From SLQH01 sp964612995 (GTDB taxonomy: Bacteria > Planctomycetota > UBA11346), in the NCBI GenBank assembly GCA_964612995.1, contig CAZTGE010000080.1, positions 1-18,465 of the forward strand: a DNA stretch of 18,465 nt, given 5' to 3'. The first letter of the stretch is position 1; each line of letters opens with the position of its first letter. The position numbers and the translations under genes were made by a program. Below the pieces are notes generated by a model that was not told the DNA's origin, ran no database searches, and saw only the letters and a program-made list of their open reading frames with translations. This document shows positions 5,170-11,698 of this stretch, piece by piece.

Positions 5170-7977
5170 ATGAGCAAGTCCAAGCAGCTCGTCTACTTCT
5201 TCGGAGGCGGCAAGGCCGAGGGCCGGGCCGACATGAAGGAACTACTGGGCGGCAAGGGCGCCAATCTCGCAGAGATGTCGAGCCTCGGCCTGCCTGTGCC
5301 TCCCGGATTCACCATCACCTGTGAGGTCTGCGATCTCTTCTACAAGCTCGGGCGCAAGTATCCGCAGGGACTCGACGCAGAGATCGACAACAACATCAAG
5401 AAGCTGGAGAAGACCACCGGCAAGACCTTCGGTCATGGCAGCAATCCGCTGCTGGTCAGCGTGCGCTCGGGCGCCGCGCAGTCGATGCCGGGCATGATGG
5501 ATACCGTGTTGAACCTGGGTCTGAACAAGGAGACCCTCGCGACGCTGATCGATCTGACCGGTAACGAGCGTTTCGTCTGGGATGCCTACCGCCGCTTCAT
5601 GCAGATGTTCGGCGACGTGGTCCTGGGCATCGAACACCATGATTTCGAGAGCGCGCTGGAGAAGATCAAGCAGAAGCGCGGTGTCGAACTCGACACCGAT
5701 CTGGACGTGGAAGGCCTGAAGGATGTGGTCGCCGCCTACGAGGGCGTCTACAAGAGGAACAAGAAGCGCTTCCCACAGGACGCGCGCGAACAGCTCCAGG
5801 CCTCGATCGACGCGGTGTTCGGCAGCTGGAACAACCCGCGTGCGATCCGCTACCGCCAGCTCAACGAGATCCGCGGTCTGCTCGGCACCGCGGTCAACGT
5901 CCAGGCGATGGTGTTCGGCAACATGGGCTCGACCTCGGGCACCGGAGTGGCCTTCACCCGGAACCCATCGACCGGCGAGAACAAGTTCTACGGCGAGTAT
6001 CTGATGGACGCCCAGGGCGAGGACGTGGTCGCTGGCACCCGCACGCCGCAGCCGATCACCCAGCTGGTCAAGGTCGACAAGAAGGCCTACGATCAGCTGG
6101 TGAAGATCCGCGGCAAGCTCGAGCGCCACTACCGCGAAATGCAGGATATCGAGTTCACCATCGAACGTGGCGAACTCTACATGCTGCAGACGCGCACCGG
6201 CAAGCGCACCGCGGCGGCGGCGGTCAAGATCGCCACCGACATGGTCAAGGAGCGTCTGATCACCGAGAAGCAGGCGGTACTGCGGGTCGATCCCAAATCG
6301 CTCGACCAGCTGTTGCATCCCACCTTCGCGCCAGCGGCCGAGAAGCAGGCCAGGTCCTTCGCCAAGGGTCTGCCGGCCTCGCCCGGTGCCGCCACCGGCA
6401 AGGCGGTGTTCACTGCCGCCGAGGCCGAGACCATGGCCGAGCTCGGCGAGCCGGTGATCCTCTGCCGCACAGAGACCAGCCCCGAGGACATCGGCGGCAT
6501 GGACGCCGCGAAGGGCATCCTCACCGCTCGCGGAGGGATGACCTCGCACGCGGCGGTGGTCGCGCGTGGCATGGGCAAGTGCTGCGTCGCCGGTGCCGGC
6601 ACGATCAGCATGGACTACAAGGCCAAGAAGATGGTCGCCGGCGGAACCACGATCAAGCAGGGCGATTGGATCAGCCTCAACGGCAGTACCGGCATCATCT
6701 ACGTCGGGGAGGTCGATACGGTCGATCCGAAGCTCACCGGCCCGTTCGCCGACATCATGGTTTGGGCCGACAAATACCGTAAGATCGACGTGCGTACCAA
6801 TGCCGACACCCCGCACGATGCCACCGTCGCGGTACGCTTCGGCGCCGAGGGGATCGGCCTGTGCCGGACCGAGCACATGTTCTTCGAGGGCGATCGGATC
6901 CAGAGCTTCCGCAAGCTCATCCTCGTTGCGGACCGGGTCAAGGCGCTCAAGGACGAGCACATGATCCCCGACCTCGACACACTGCAGAAGGCAGTGAGTG
7001 GGGACAAGGACGCGACCGAATCGATCAAGTTCTACAAGCAGGCGCTCAAGGAACTGCTGCCGTTACAGCGGCGTGATTTCGTGGGGATCTTCAAGGCGCT
7101 CAAGGGGCGCCCCTGCACCATCCGTCTGCTCGATCCGCCCCTGCACGAGTTCCTGCCGCACGACAGCGATGGACAGGCCGAGATGGCGCGTCAGATGGGC
7201 GTCAAGCCGAAGGCGGTCAAGGCCCTGGTCGAGAACCTCCACGAGTTCAATCCCATGCTCGGTCACCGCGGCTGTCGTTTGGGCATCACCTACCCCGAGG
7301 TCACCGCGATGCAGGTGCGGGCGATCTGCGAGGCCGCGATCAAGGTCAAGGGCTCGAAACCGGAGATCATGATTCCCCTCATCGGGCACGTGAAGGAACT
7401 CGTCGACCAGAAGGCGGTCGTGGAAGCGACCATCGCGGCGGTGAAGAAGGAGAAGCAGGCCCGTGGCCTGAAGGTGATGATCGGCACGATGATCGAGGTG
7501 CCGCGCGCGGCGATGACCGCGGACGAGGTCGCGGAAGAGGCGGAATTCTTCAGCTTCGGCACCAACGACCTGACCCAGATGGGTTGCGGCTTCTCGCGCG
7601 ACGATGCGGGCAAATTCCTCGCCGAATATGTCGAGAAGGGCATCTACGAGTTCGATCCCTTCCAGGTGCTCGACCAGGGCGGTGTTGGCCGGCTGATGGA
7701 GACCGCGGTCTCGCTCGGCACCAAGGCCCGTCCGGGCATCAAGCTTGGCATCTGTGGCGAGCACGGTGGTGAACCGCGTTCGGTGGCCTTCTGCCACAAC
7801 CTGGGGTTGCACTACGTCAGCTGTTCGCCCTACAGGGTGCCGATCGCCCGCCTCGCCGCGGCCCAGGCCGCGGTGGTCGAGGCCGAGGCGAAGAAGCCGG
7901 CGAAGAAGAAGGCGGCCAAGAAGGCGGCCAACTCGAGCAAGAAGGCGAGCAAGAAGGCAGCGGCCAAGCGGCGCTGA
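5170..7977 (+). CDS. ppdK: Pyruvate, phosphate dikinase with Lys/Ala-rich tail
   Basis: This 935-residue enzyme interconverts ATP, Pi and pyruvate with AMP, PPi and PEP in the cytoplasm, usable for gluconeogenesis or PPi-linked glycolysis. The N-terminal ATP-grasp domain has GGKGANLAEM (about 27-36) and SVRSGAAQSMPGMMDTVLNLG (about 97-117). The swivelling domain has GGMTSHAAVVARG with the phosphorylated His460, and its Thr/Ser neighbours are the site used by PPDK regulatory proteins. The C-terminal PEP/pyruvate TIM barrel has GLCRTEHMFF and LGICGEHGGEP with catalytic Cys862. The normal family end, PYRVPIARLAAAQAA, is followed by about 36 extra residues, nearly all Lys and Ala (KKPAKKKAAKKAA and onward), like a histone H1 tail. 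The start is fixed by AAGGA at 5157-5161. The gene is probably monocistronic, ending in a hairpin at 8002-8030. Identification is secure; the tail's role is unknown. Confidence 0.97.
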   Translation: MSKSKQLVYFFGGGKAEGRADMKELLGGKGANLAEMSSLGLPVPPGFTITCEVCDLFYKLGRKYPQGLDAEIDNNIKKLEKTTGKTFGHGSNPLLVSVRSGAAQSMPGMMDTVLNLGLNKETLATLIDLTGNERFVWDAYRRFMQMFGDVVLGIEHHDFESALEKIKQKRGVELDTDLDVEGLKDVVAAYEGVYKRNKKRFPQDAREQLQASIDAVFGSWNNPRAIRYRQLNEIRGLLGTAVNVQAMVFGNMGSTSGTGVAFTRNPSTGENKFYGEYLMDAQGEDVVAGTRTPQPITQLVKVDKKAYDQLVKIRGKLERHYREMQDIEFTIERGELYMLQTRTGKRTAAAAVKIATDMVKERLITEKQAVLRVDPKSLDQLLHPTFAPAAEKQARSFAKGLPASPGAATGKAVFTAAEAETMAELGEPVILCRTETSPEDIGGMDAAKGILTARGGMTSHAAVVARGMGKCCVAGAGTISMDYKAKKMVAGGTTIKQGDWISLNGSTGIIYVGEVDTVDPKLTGPFADIMVWADKYRKIDVRTNADTPHDATVAVRFGAEGIGLCRTEHMFFEGDRIQSFRKLILVADRVKALKDEHMIPDLDTLQKAVSGDKDATESIKFYKQALKELLPLQRRDFVGIFKALKGRPCTIRLLDPPLHEFLPHDSDGQAEMARQMGVKPKAVKALVENLHEFNPMLGHRGCRLGITYPEVTAMQVRAICEAAIKVKGSKPEIMIPLIGHVKELVDQKAVVEATIAAVKKEKQARGLKVMIGTMIEVPRAAMTADEVAEEAEFFSFGTNDLTQMGCGFSRDDAGKFLAEYVEKGIYEFDPFQVLDQGGVGRLMETAVSLGTKARPGIKLGICGEHGGEPRSVAFCHNLGLHYVSCSPYRVPIARLAAAQAAVVEAEAKKPAKKKAAKKAANSSKKASKKAAAKRR

Positions 7978-8001
7978 AGCGCTGGCAGTCGCGATGCCGG
8001 T

Positions 8002-8030
8002 CAGGAGCCGCGCCCCGGGCGCGGCTCCTG
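8002..8030. terminator. Strong hairpin between convergent ppdK and hydrolase genes
   Basis: CAGGAGCCGCGCC (8002-8014) and GGCGCGGCTCCTG (8018-8030) form a perfect 13-bp GC-rich stem with a three-base loop. It lies 25 bp after the ppdK stop and 16 bp after the converging hydrolase stop, so it can serve both genes. Neither strand has a T-run after the stem, so it is not a textbook intrinsic terminator. It may act with a termination factor or protect RNA 3' ends. Confidence 0.65.
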
Positions 8031-8045
8031 CATGTGCGGCTGGGT

Positions 8046-8825
8046 TCAGGCGAGATGGCTGCGCAGGAAGCGCAGCATGGCCGCCGTGCTGGTGGGATGG
8101 TTGTAGAGCGCATTGGCGTCGTGGGTGATGCCAGGCAGCTCAATCAAGCGGCGCGACACTCCCGCTCGGGCGAGCGCAGCGTAGAGCCAGCGCGAATGGT
8201 CGATGGTGACCAGGGTGTCGCGGCGACCGTGGATCAGCAGGAACGGCGGTGTGCCCGGGTGGACGTAGGTGACCGGGCTCGCCGCGATGGCAGTTTCCAT
8301 GCAGCCACGGGTGGGATCGCCACCGAGGAAGGCCTCGAGGAAACCGCGCCCGGCCGCGGTCATCCCGCGCAGATCGGTCGGCGGCATGAAGGCGATGCAG
8401 CCGTCGACGGTCTGGCGGCCGGCACAATGGCGCTGGTCGCGGAACAGTGCCATCTCGGGGGCGAGCGCGACCAGGGCAGAGAGATGTCCGCCGGCCGAAT
8501 CGCCGCAGATCACCCGTTGCCGGGGGTCGAGGCCGAGTTCGCGCGCCGCCGCGGCCAGGAAGCGGACGCCGGCGAAGACGTCGCGAACCGCCACCGGGAA
8601 GCGATGGGTCGGAGCGGTACGGTATTCGATACCCGCGAGGGCGAAGCCGTGCGCGCGTATCCAGTCGAGCCGGTCGAGCCCGCCGAGCCCCATGTGCATC
8701 CAGCCGCCACCCGAGATCCAGATCAAGGTCGGGCAGCGCGCGTGCGGTGCGTGCGGCAAGCGCACCGCGACCTGCAGCTCGGTCGTGGCATCGCGGTGGA
8801 ACGCGCGGCGGATCTCACTCACCAT
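8046..8825 (-). CDS. Alpha/beta hydrolase, carboxylesterase-like
   Basis: A 259-residue protein of the hormone-sensitive-lipase/BD-FAE type of alpha/beta hydrolase, predicted to cleave ester bonds of a small substrate. The oxyanion motif is SGGGW (38-42), where most relatives have HGGGW. The nucleophile elbow is GDSAGG with Ser110, and the acid and base are Asp203 (GRRDTLV) and His235 (PGITHDAN). All triad residues are present, so it should be active. No signal peptide is seen, so it is cytoplasmic. The ATG at 8825 puts the first strand at the usual distance. A GTG at 8861 would add 12 Arg-rich residues and start 19 bp after the upstream permease stop. Neither has a good ribosome binding site. 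It is probably cotranscribed with the permease gene upstream; the pair suggests uptake or export and hydrolysis of one compound, but that is inference. Confidence 0.85.
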   Translation of the reverse strand: MVSEIRRAFHRDATTELQVAVRLPHAPHARCPTLIWISGGGWMHMGLGGLDRLDWIRAHGFALAGIEYRTAPTHRFPVAVRDVFAGVRFLAAAARELGLDPRQRVICGDSAGGHLSALVALAPEMALFRDQRHCAGRQTVDGCIAFMPPTDLRGMTAAGRGFLEAFLGGDPTRGCMETAIAASPVTYVHPGTPPFLLIHGRRDTLVTIDHSRWLYAALARAGVSRRLIELPGITHDANALYNHPTSTAAMLRFLRSHLA

Positions 8826-8880
8826 CCGTGCGACCGTAGGGCGGCGACGTGGGCGATCCACGCCTGTGCCGCTGCCGGGT

Positions 8881-9870
8881 TCAGAGCAGGACGTAGAGCC
8901 ACAAAGGCAGGGTGATGCACGAGACGATGGTCGAGATGGTCAGATGTGCGGCGATGAACGGGCCGTCCATGCCCTGGTCGCGGCCGATGACGTAACAGGC
9001 GACGGCACATGGGGTGCCCATCAGCAAGGCGGCGACGGTCACACTCACCGGATCGGCGACGCCGAAGACCAGGCGCAGTGCGGCCCAGGTCAGCAGCGGC
9101 GCGAGCACGGTGGTGGCCGGCACCGTCCAGACCAGCAGCAGCCGATGGCTGCGCACGGCCTGCCAGCGCAGGGCGTGGCCGATGGCGATCAGCGCCATCG
9201 GCAAGCCGACCTGACCGATCGATTCGAGACAGCGGCGGACGATCAGCACCGTTGGCCGGGCCGCGTGGCCGAACCAGTTCGAGCCGGTATAGGCGTGCTG
9301 CAACGGCGCCCAATGGAACAGCAAGGAGGCGACGATGCCGATCAATGCAGCGAGCACGATCGGGTTGGCCAGGGCACCGCGCAGGATGCGCAGCGGGGCC
9401 AGACGGCCACGACGGGAGAGGATCTGGGCGGTGACGATGCCCGAGACGACGAACACCGGCATGGTGAAGGCATTGACGATCGCCCCCACCGCGAAACCCG
9501 GTTCGCCGTAGGCGTTGCGGGCCAGGGGAAAGCCCATGTAGGTCACGTTCGACCAGTAGGCGCAGAAGATCGCCGGACCGAGCAGGGTGGGCGGCAGGCG
9601 CATCAAGCGCCCGACCAGCAGGCCGAGCAGCAGCAAGACTGCGGTGCCACCGAGGGTGGAGGCGATCACCGGCAGATCGATCAGGTCGCCGAAATCCTGG
9701 CGCGCGACGCCGACGAAGATCAGCGCCGGCAGGGCGAAGGTGTTGATGAACCAGGTCAGGAAGCGCTGGTGTTCGTCGCCCATCCGCCCGCTACGGCGCA
9801 GGGCGACGCCGAGCGCGATGAGCGCGAACACCGGCAGGCTGATGGCGAGGACCTCGAGCAGGCGGGGCAT
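8881..9870 (-). CDS. AEC-family permease (auxin efflux carrier type)
   Basis: A 329-residue inner-membrane protein with ten predicted helices arranged as two blocks of five, the usual AEC layout. Hydrophobic spans lie roughly at 5-23, 38-55, 65-84, 97-117, 125-146, 160-180, 205-225, 232-255, 260-280 and 300-327. Family-like wording includes ALANPIVLAALIGI before the second half, GLPMALIAIG and GTPCAVACYVIG. AEC proteins move malate, malonate or other organic anions by secondary transport; the substrate here cannot be read from sequence. The ATG at 9870 begins directly at the first helix. An extension to 10017 would be Pro/Arg-rich and lie in the repeat cluster. It is followed after 10-55 bp, depending on the start chosen, by the hydrolase gene, suggesting a two-gene operon. 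No clear Shine-Dalgarno is visible. Confidence 0.85.
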   Translation of the reverse strand: MPRLLEVLAISLPVFALIALGVALRRSGRMGDEHQRFLTWFINTFALPALIFVGVARQDFGDLIDLPVIASTLGGTAVLLLLGLLVGRLMRLPPTLLGPAIFCAYWSNVTYMGFPLARNAYGEPGFAVGAIVNAFTMPVFVVSGIVTAQILSRRGRLAPLRILRGALANPIVLAALIGIVASLLFHWAPLQHAYTGSNWFGHAARPTVLIVRRCLESIGQVGLPMALIAIGHALRWQAVRSHRLLLVWTVPATTVLAPLLTWAALRLVFGVADPVSVTVAALLMGTPCAVACYVIGRDQGMDGPFIAAHLTISTIVSCITLPLWLYVLL

Positions 9871-9944
9871 CGGCGGGAGCCTTGGGCTCGCGGGCGATGG
9901 GGCAACGGGAAAGGCGGCAGAGCCCAGCCCGCCCTGAGAGCGAG

Positions 9945-10165
9945 GAAGCCGCGAGGGGCAGCGCCCTCTCTGAGGGACGAGGCCCTCACAGCTCGCAGTG
10001 AAGCGCTCGCACGGCACAAATCGCGAGTAGCGGGTCGGCCGACCGAGGGGTGGTTTTCGCCGAAAATGGGCCGCAGGCCCGGCGAAAACGCGGCCGCAGG
10101 CCGCGAACCCCGACCGAGGCCGGGGGGGTACGCGGCGAAGCCGCGAGGGGGCAGCGCCCCCTCTG
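9945..10165. repeat. Cluster of GNA-loop hairpins and a decayed repeat copy
   Basis: Perfect hairpins in order: GGGCC-GCA-GGCCC (10068-10080), CGCGGCC-GCA-GGCCGCG (10089-10105), CGCGGC-GAA-GCCGCG (10131-10145) and AGGGGGC-AGC-GCCCCCT (10146-10162). TTTTCGCC (10054-10061) pairs with GGCGAAAA (10081-10088) to enclose the first hairpin. A degenerate copy of the last two hairpins lies at 9945-9972, differing by one deletion and one substitution. CGACCGAGG occurs at 10040 and 10111. The cluster sits just downstream of sthA, whose stop is 10 bp away. It is reminiscent of REP/BIME elements, but I recognise no named family. Confidence 0.75.
10124..10165. repeat. 42-bp exact repeat, copy A
   Basis: Bases 10124-10165 are identical to 18403-18444 over all 42 positions, from GGGGGTACGCGG through GCCCCCTCTG, and contain two adjacent hairpins. 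In both copies CGACCGAGGC lies a few bases upstream. Exact identity in non-coding DNA 8.3 kb apart points to recent duplication, mobility or conversion between copies. Confidence 0.9.
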
Positions 10166-10174
10166 ATAGAAGCC

Positions 10175-11575
10175 TCAGAACAGGCGGTTGAGCCCGTTGA
10201 GCGCGGCGACGCGGTAGGCCTCGGCCATGGTCGGATAGTTGAAGGTGGTGTTGACGAAGTAGCGCAGGTTGTTGGCCGGGGCGTTTTGGGCCATGACCGC
10301 CTGGCCGATGTGGATGATCTCGCTCGCCTGATGGCCGAAGCAGTGGATGCCGAGGATCTCCTGGCTCTCGCGGTGGAACAGGAGCTTGAGCATGCCGACG
10401 GTGACGCCGGTGATCTGGGCCCGGGCGAGATTACGGAAGAAGGCGTGGCCGACCTCGTAAGGGATCCGCGCCTCGGTCAGCTGGCGTTCGTTGCGGCCGA
10501 GACAGGAGATCTCTGGGATGGTGTAGATCCCGGTCGGCACGTCGGCGCCAAGGCGGACCTCGGCGTGGCCGGTGGCGATGTGCGCGGCGACGTAGCGCCC
10601 CTGGTCGTAGGCGGCCGAGGCGAGGCTGGGGGCGCCGACCACGTCGCCGACGGCGCGGATGTGTTCGGCTCCGGGCAGGCGGAACTCGGCATCGGTCTCC
10701 AGGCCACCGCGACGGTTCGGCTCGACGCCGAGGACCTCGAGCCCGAGCCCGGCGGTGTTGCCGGTCCGCCCCTGGGCCCAGAACAGGTAGTCGGCCTTGA
10801 TCGCCTTGCCCGAGCGCAGGTGGAGCACCACGCCATCGTCGCGGGCCTCGACCGCGGCATAGGTCTCGTTGTGGCGCAGGCGGATGCCTTCGTCACGGAA
10901 ATGATAGCCGAGGGCGTCGACGATGTCGTGGTCGAGGTAGCTGAGCAGGCGGTCATGGCTGTTGACCAGATTGACCTTGGCCCCCATGGCGCGGAAGATC
11001 GAAGCGTACTCGCAGCCGATGACCCCCGCGCCGTAGATGATCAGGCTGCGCGGATGGTCGGCCAGACCGAGGATCGAGTCGGCGTCGTGGATCCGCGGAT
11101 GCGCGAAATCGATGTCGTCGGGGCGGTAGGGTCGCGAACCGACGGCGAGGACCACGTTGCGCGCGGCGACGGTCTTGGTCACGCCGCTTTCGGGGACGAC
11201 CTCGACCAGATGCGACTCGCGGAAGCGGGCGGTGCCGCGCAGCAGGTGGATGTCGTTGCGCAGGTAGTAACCACGGCGCAGCTCGGCCTGGGCGCGGATC
11301 ACCCCGCCGGCATGTTCGAGCATCTCGGGGAAGGTCAGCCGGCGCAGCCGGAGATCGCCGCCGACCATCGGGCAGTTCTGCAGCTCGAGATACTGGCTGA
11401 CCAGCTGGCGCAGGGCCTTCGAGGGGATGGTCGCGCGGTGGGTGCAAGAGCCGCCGACCAGCGGATCGCGTTCGACCAGCGCGACCGAGAGCCCCAGCTT
11501 GCAGGCGGCCATCGCGGCGCCCTCGCCGCCTGGCCCCGACCCGATCACCAGCAGATCGACCTCGACATCGGCCAT
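10175..11575 (-). CDS. sthA: Soluble pyridine nucleotide transhydrogenase
   Basis: This 466-residue flavoprotein, exactly the usual SthA length, transfers hydride between NADPH and NAD+ in the cytoplasm, normally draining excess NADPH. The FAD-binding GSGPGGEGA lies at 12-20. The region that holds the redox disulfide in related reductases reads GGSCTHRATIPSKAL: Cys44 is kept but the second Cys is replaced by Thr49, the hallmark separating SthA from lipoamide dehydrogenase and glutathione reductase. The NAD(P)-binding IIYGAGVIGCEYASIFR and the C-terminal dimer segment NTTFNYPTMAEAYRVAALNG are classic. The ATG at 11575 is preceded by GAGGGG on the minus strand and gives the family N-terminus. 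Reading further upstream on this strand is an open frame opposite the GH94 gene and is not part of it. It is divergent from the phosphorylase, 123 bp away. Confidence 0.96.
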   Translation of the reverse strand: MADVEVDLLVIGSGPGGEGAAMAACKLGLSVALVERDPLVGGSCTHRATIPSKALRQLVSQYLELQNCPMVGGDLRLRRLTFPEMLEHAGGVIRAQAELRRGYYLRNDIHLLRGTARFRESHLVEVVPESGVTKTVAARNVVLAVGSRPYRPDDIDFAHPRIHDADSILGLADHPRSLIIYGAGVIGCEYASIFRAMGAKVNLVNSHDRLLSYLDHDIVDALGYHFRDEGIRLRHNETYAAVEARDDGVVLHLRSGKAIKADYLFWAQGRTGNTAGLGLEVLGVEPNRRGGLETDAEFRLPGAEHIRAVGDVVGAPSLASAAYDQGRYVAAHIATGHAEVRLGADVPTGIYTIPEISCLGRNERQLTEARIPYEVGHAFFRNLARAQITGVTVGMLKLLFHRESQEILGIHCFGHQASEIIHIGQAVMAQNAPANNLRYFVNTTFNYPTMAEAYRVAALNGLNRLF

Positions 11576-11698
11576 GGTGCCCCCTCGCGTCCACGCGTGC
11601 TGTGAACCAGCCGACTTTCCTTGCACGTCCGGATCTGGCAACAGGATTTGCGCTGCGCGCGCGCCGCGACCGGCGCATACCCCGGAACAGGAGTGTCC
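11576..11698. promoter_or_regulatory. Divergent spacer between sthA and the GH94 gene
   Basis: These 123 bases must hold promoters for both genes, since they are read in opposite directions from here. I see TTGCAC at 11621-11626 as a weak -35 candidate on plus but no good partner -10. The right half is alternating GC (GCGCTGCGCGCGCGCC, about 11651-11666). Shared control of redox balance and disaccharide phosphorolysis is possible but unproven. Confidence 0.4.
11689..11693 (+). promoter_or_regulatory. Ribosome binding site that sets the GH94 start
   Basis: AGGAG lies five bases before the ATG at 11699, an ideal arrangement. It rejects the in-frame ATG at 11621, which would add 26 non-conserved residues within the divergent promoter region, and gives 821 residues, close to known cellobiose phosphorylases. 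Confidence 0.8.

Larger units (their letters stand above)
9871..10174. other. Repeat-filled intergenic region between permease and sthA
   Basis: This 304-bp stretch separates the sthA stop from the permease start, both on the minus strand, and I see no gene in it. From about 9945 it is dominated by short inverted repeats, annotated separately. The part next to the permease start (9871-9944) must hold that gene's promoter unless it is read through from sthA. No clear -10/-35 pair is visible. Confidence 0.5.

Noticed and set aside
5242..6960. Minus-strand 572-codon open frame opposite ppdK
   Set aside because: High GC leaves long antisense frames open; the plus strand carries the complete PPDK motif set.
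9945..10165. CRISPR array
   Set aside because: Repeats are hairpins of differing sequence without regular spacing or unique spacers, and no cas gene is present.
8269..10191. Plus-strand 640-codon open frame across the hydrolase, permease and repeat cluster
   Set aside because: Composition is low-complexity Arg/Gln/Asp-rich, it crosses two well-supported minus genes, and no domain is recognisable.
10286..11605. Long plus-strand open frame of 439 codons opposite sthA
   Set aside because: It is the antisense shadow of sthA; its Asp/Val/Gly-rich product matches no family, while the minus strand encodes a textbook SthA.
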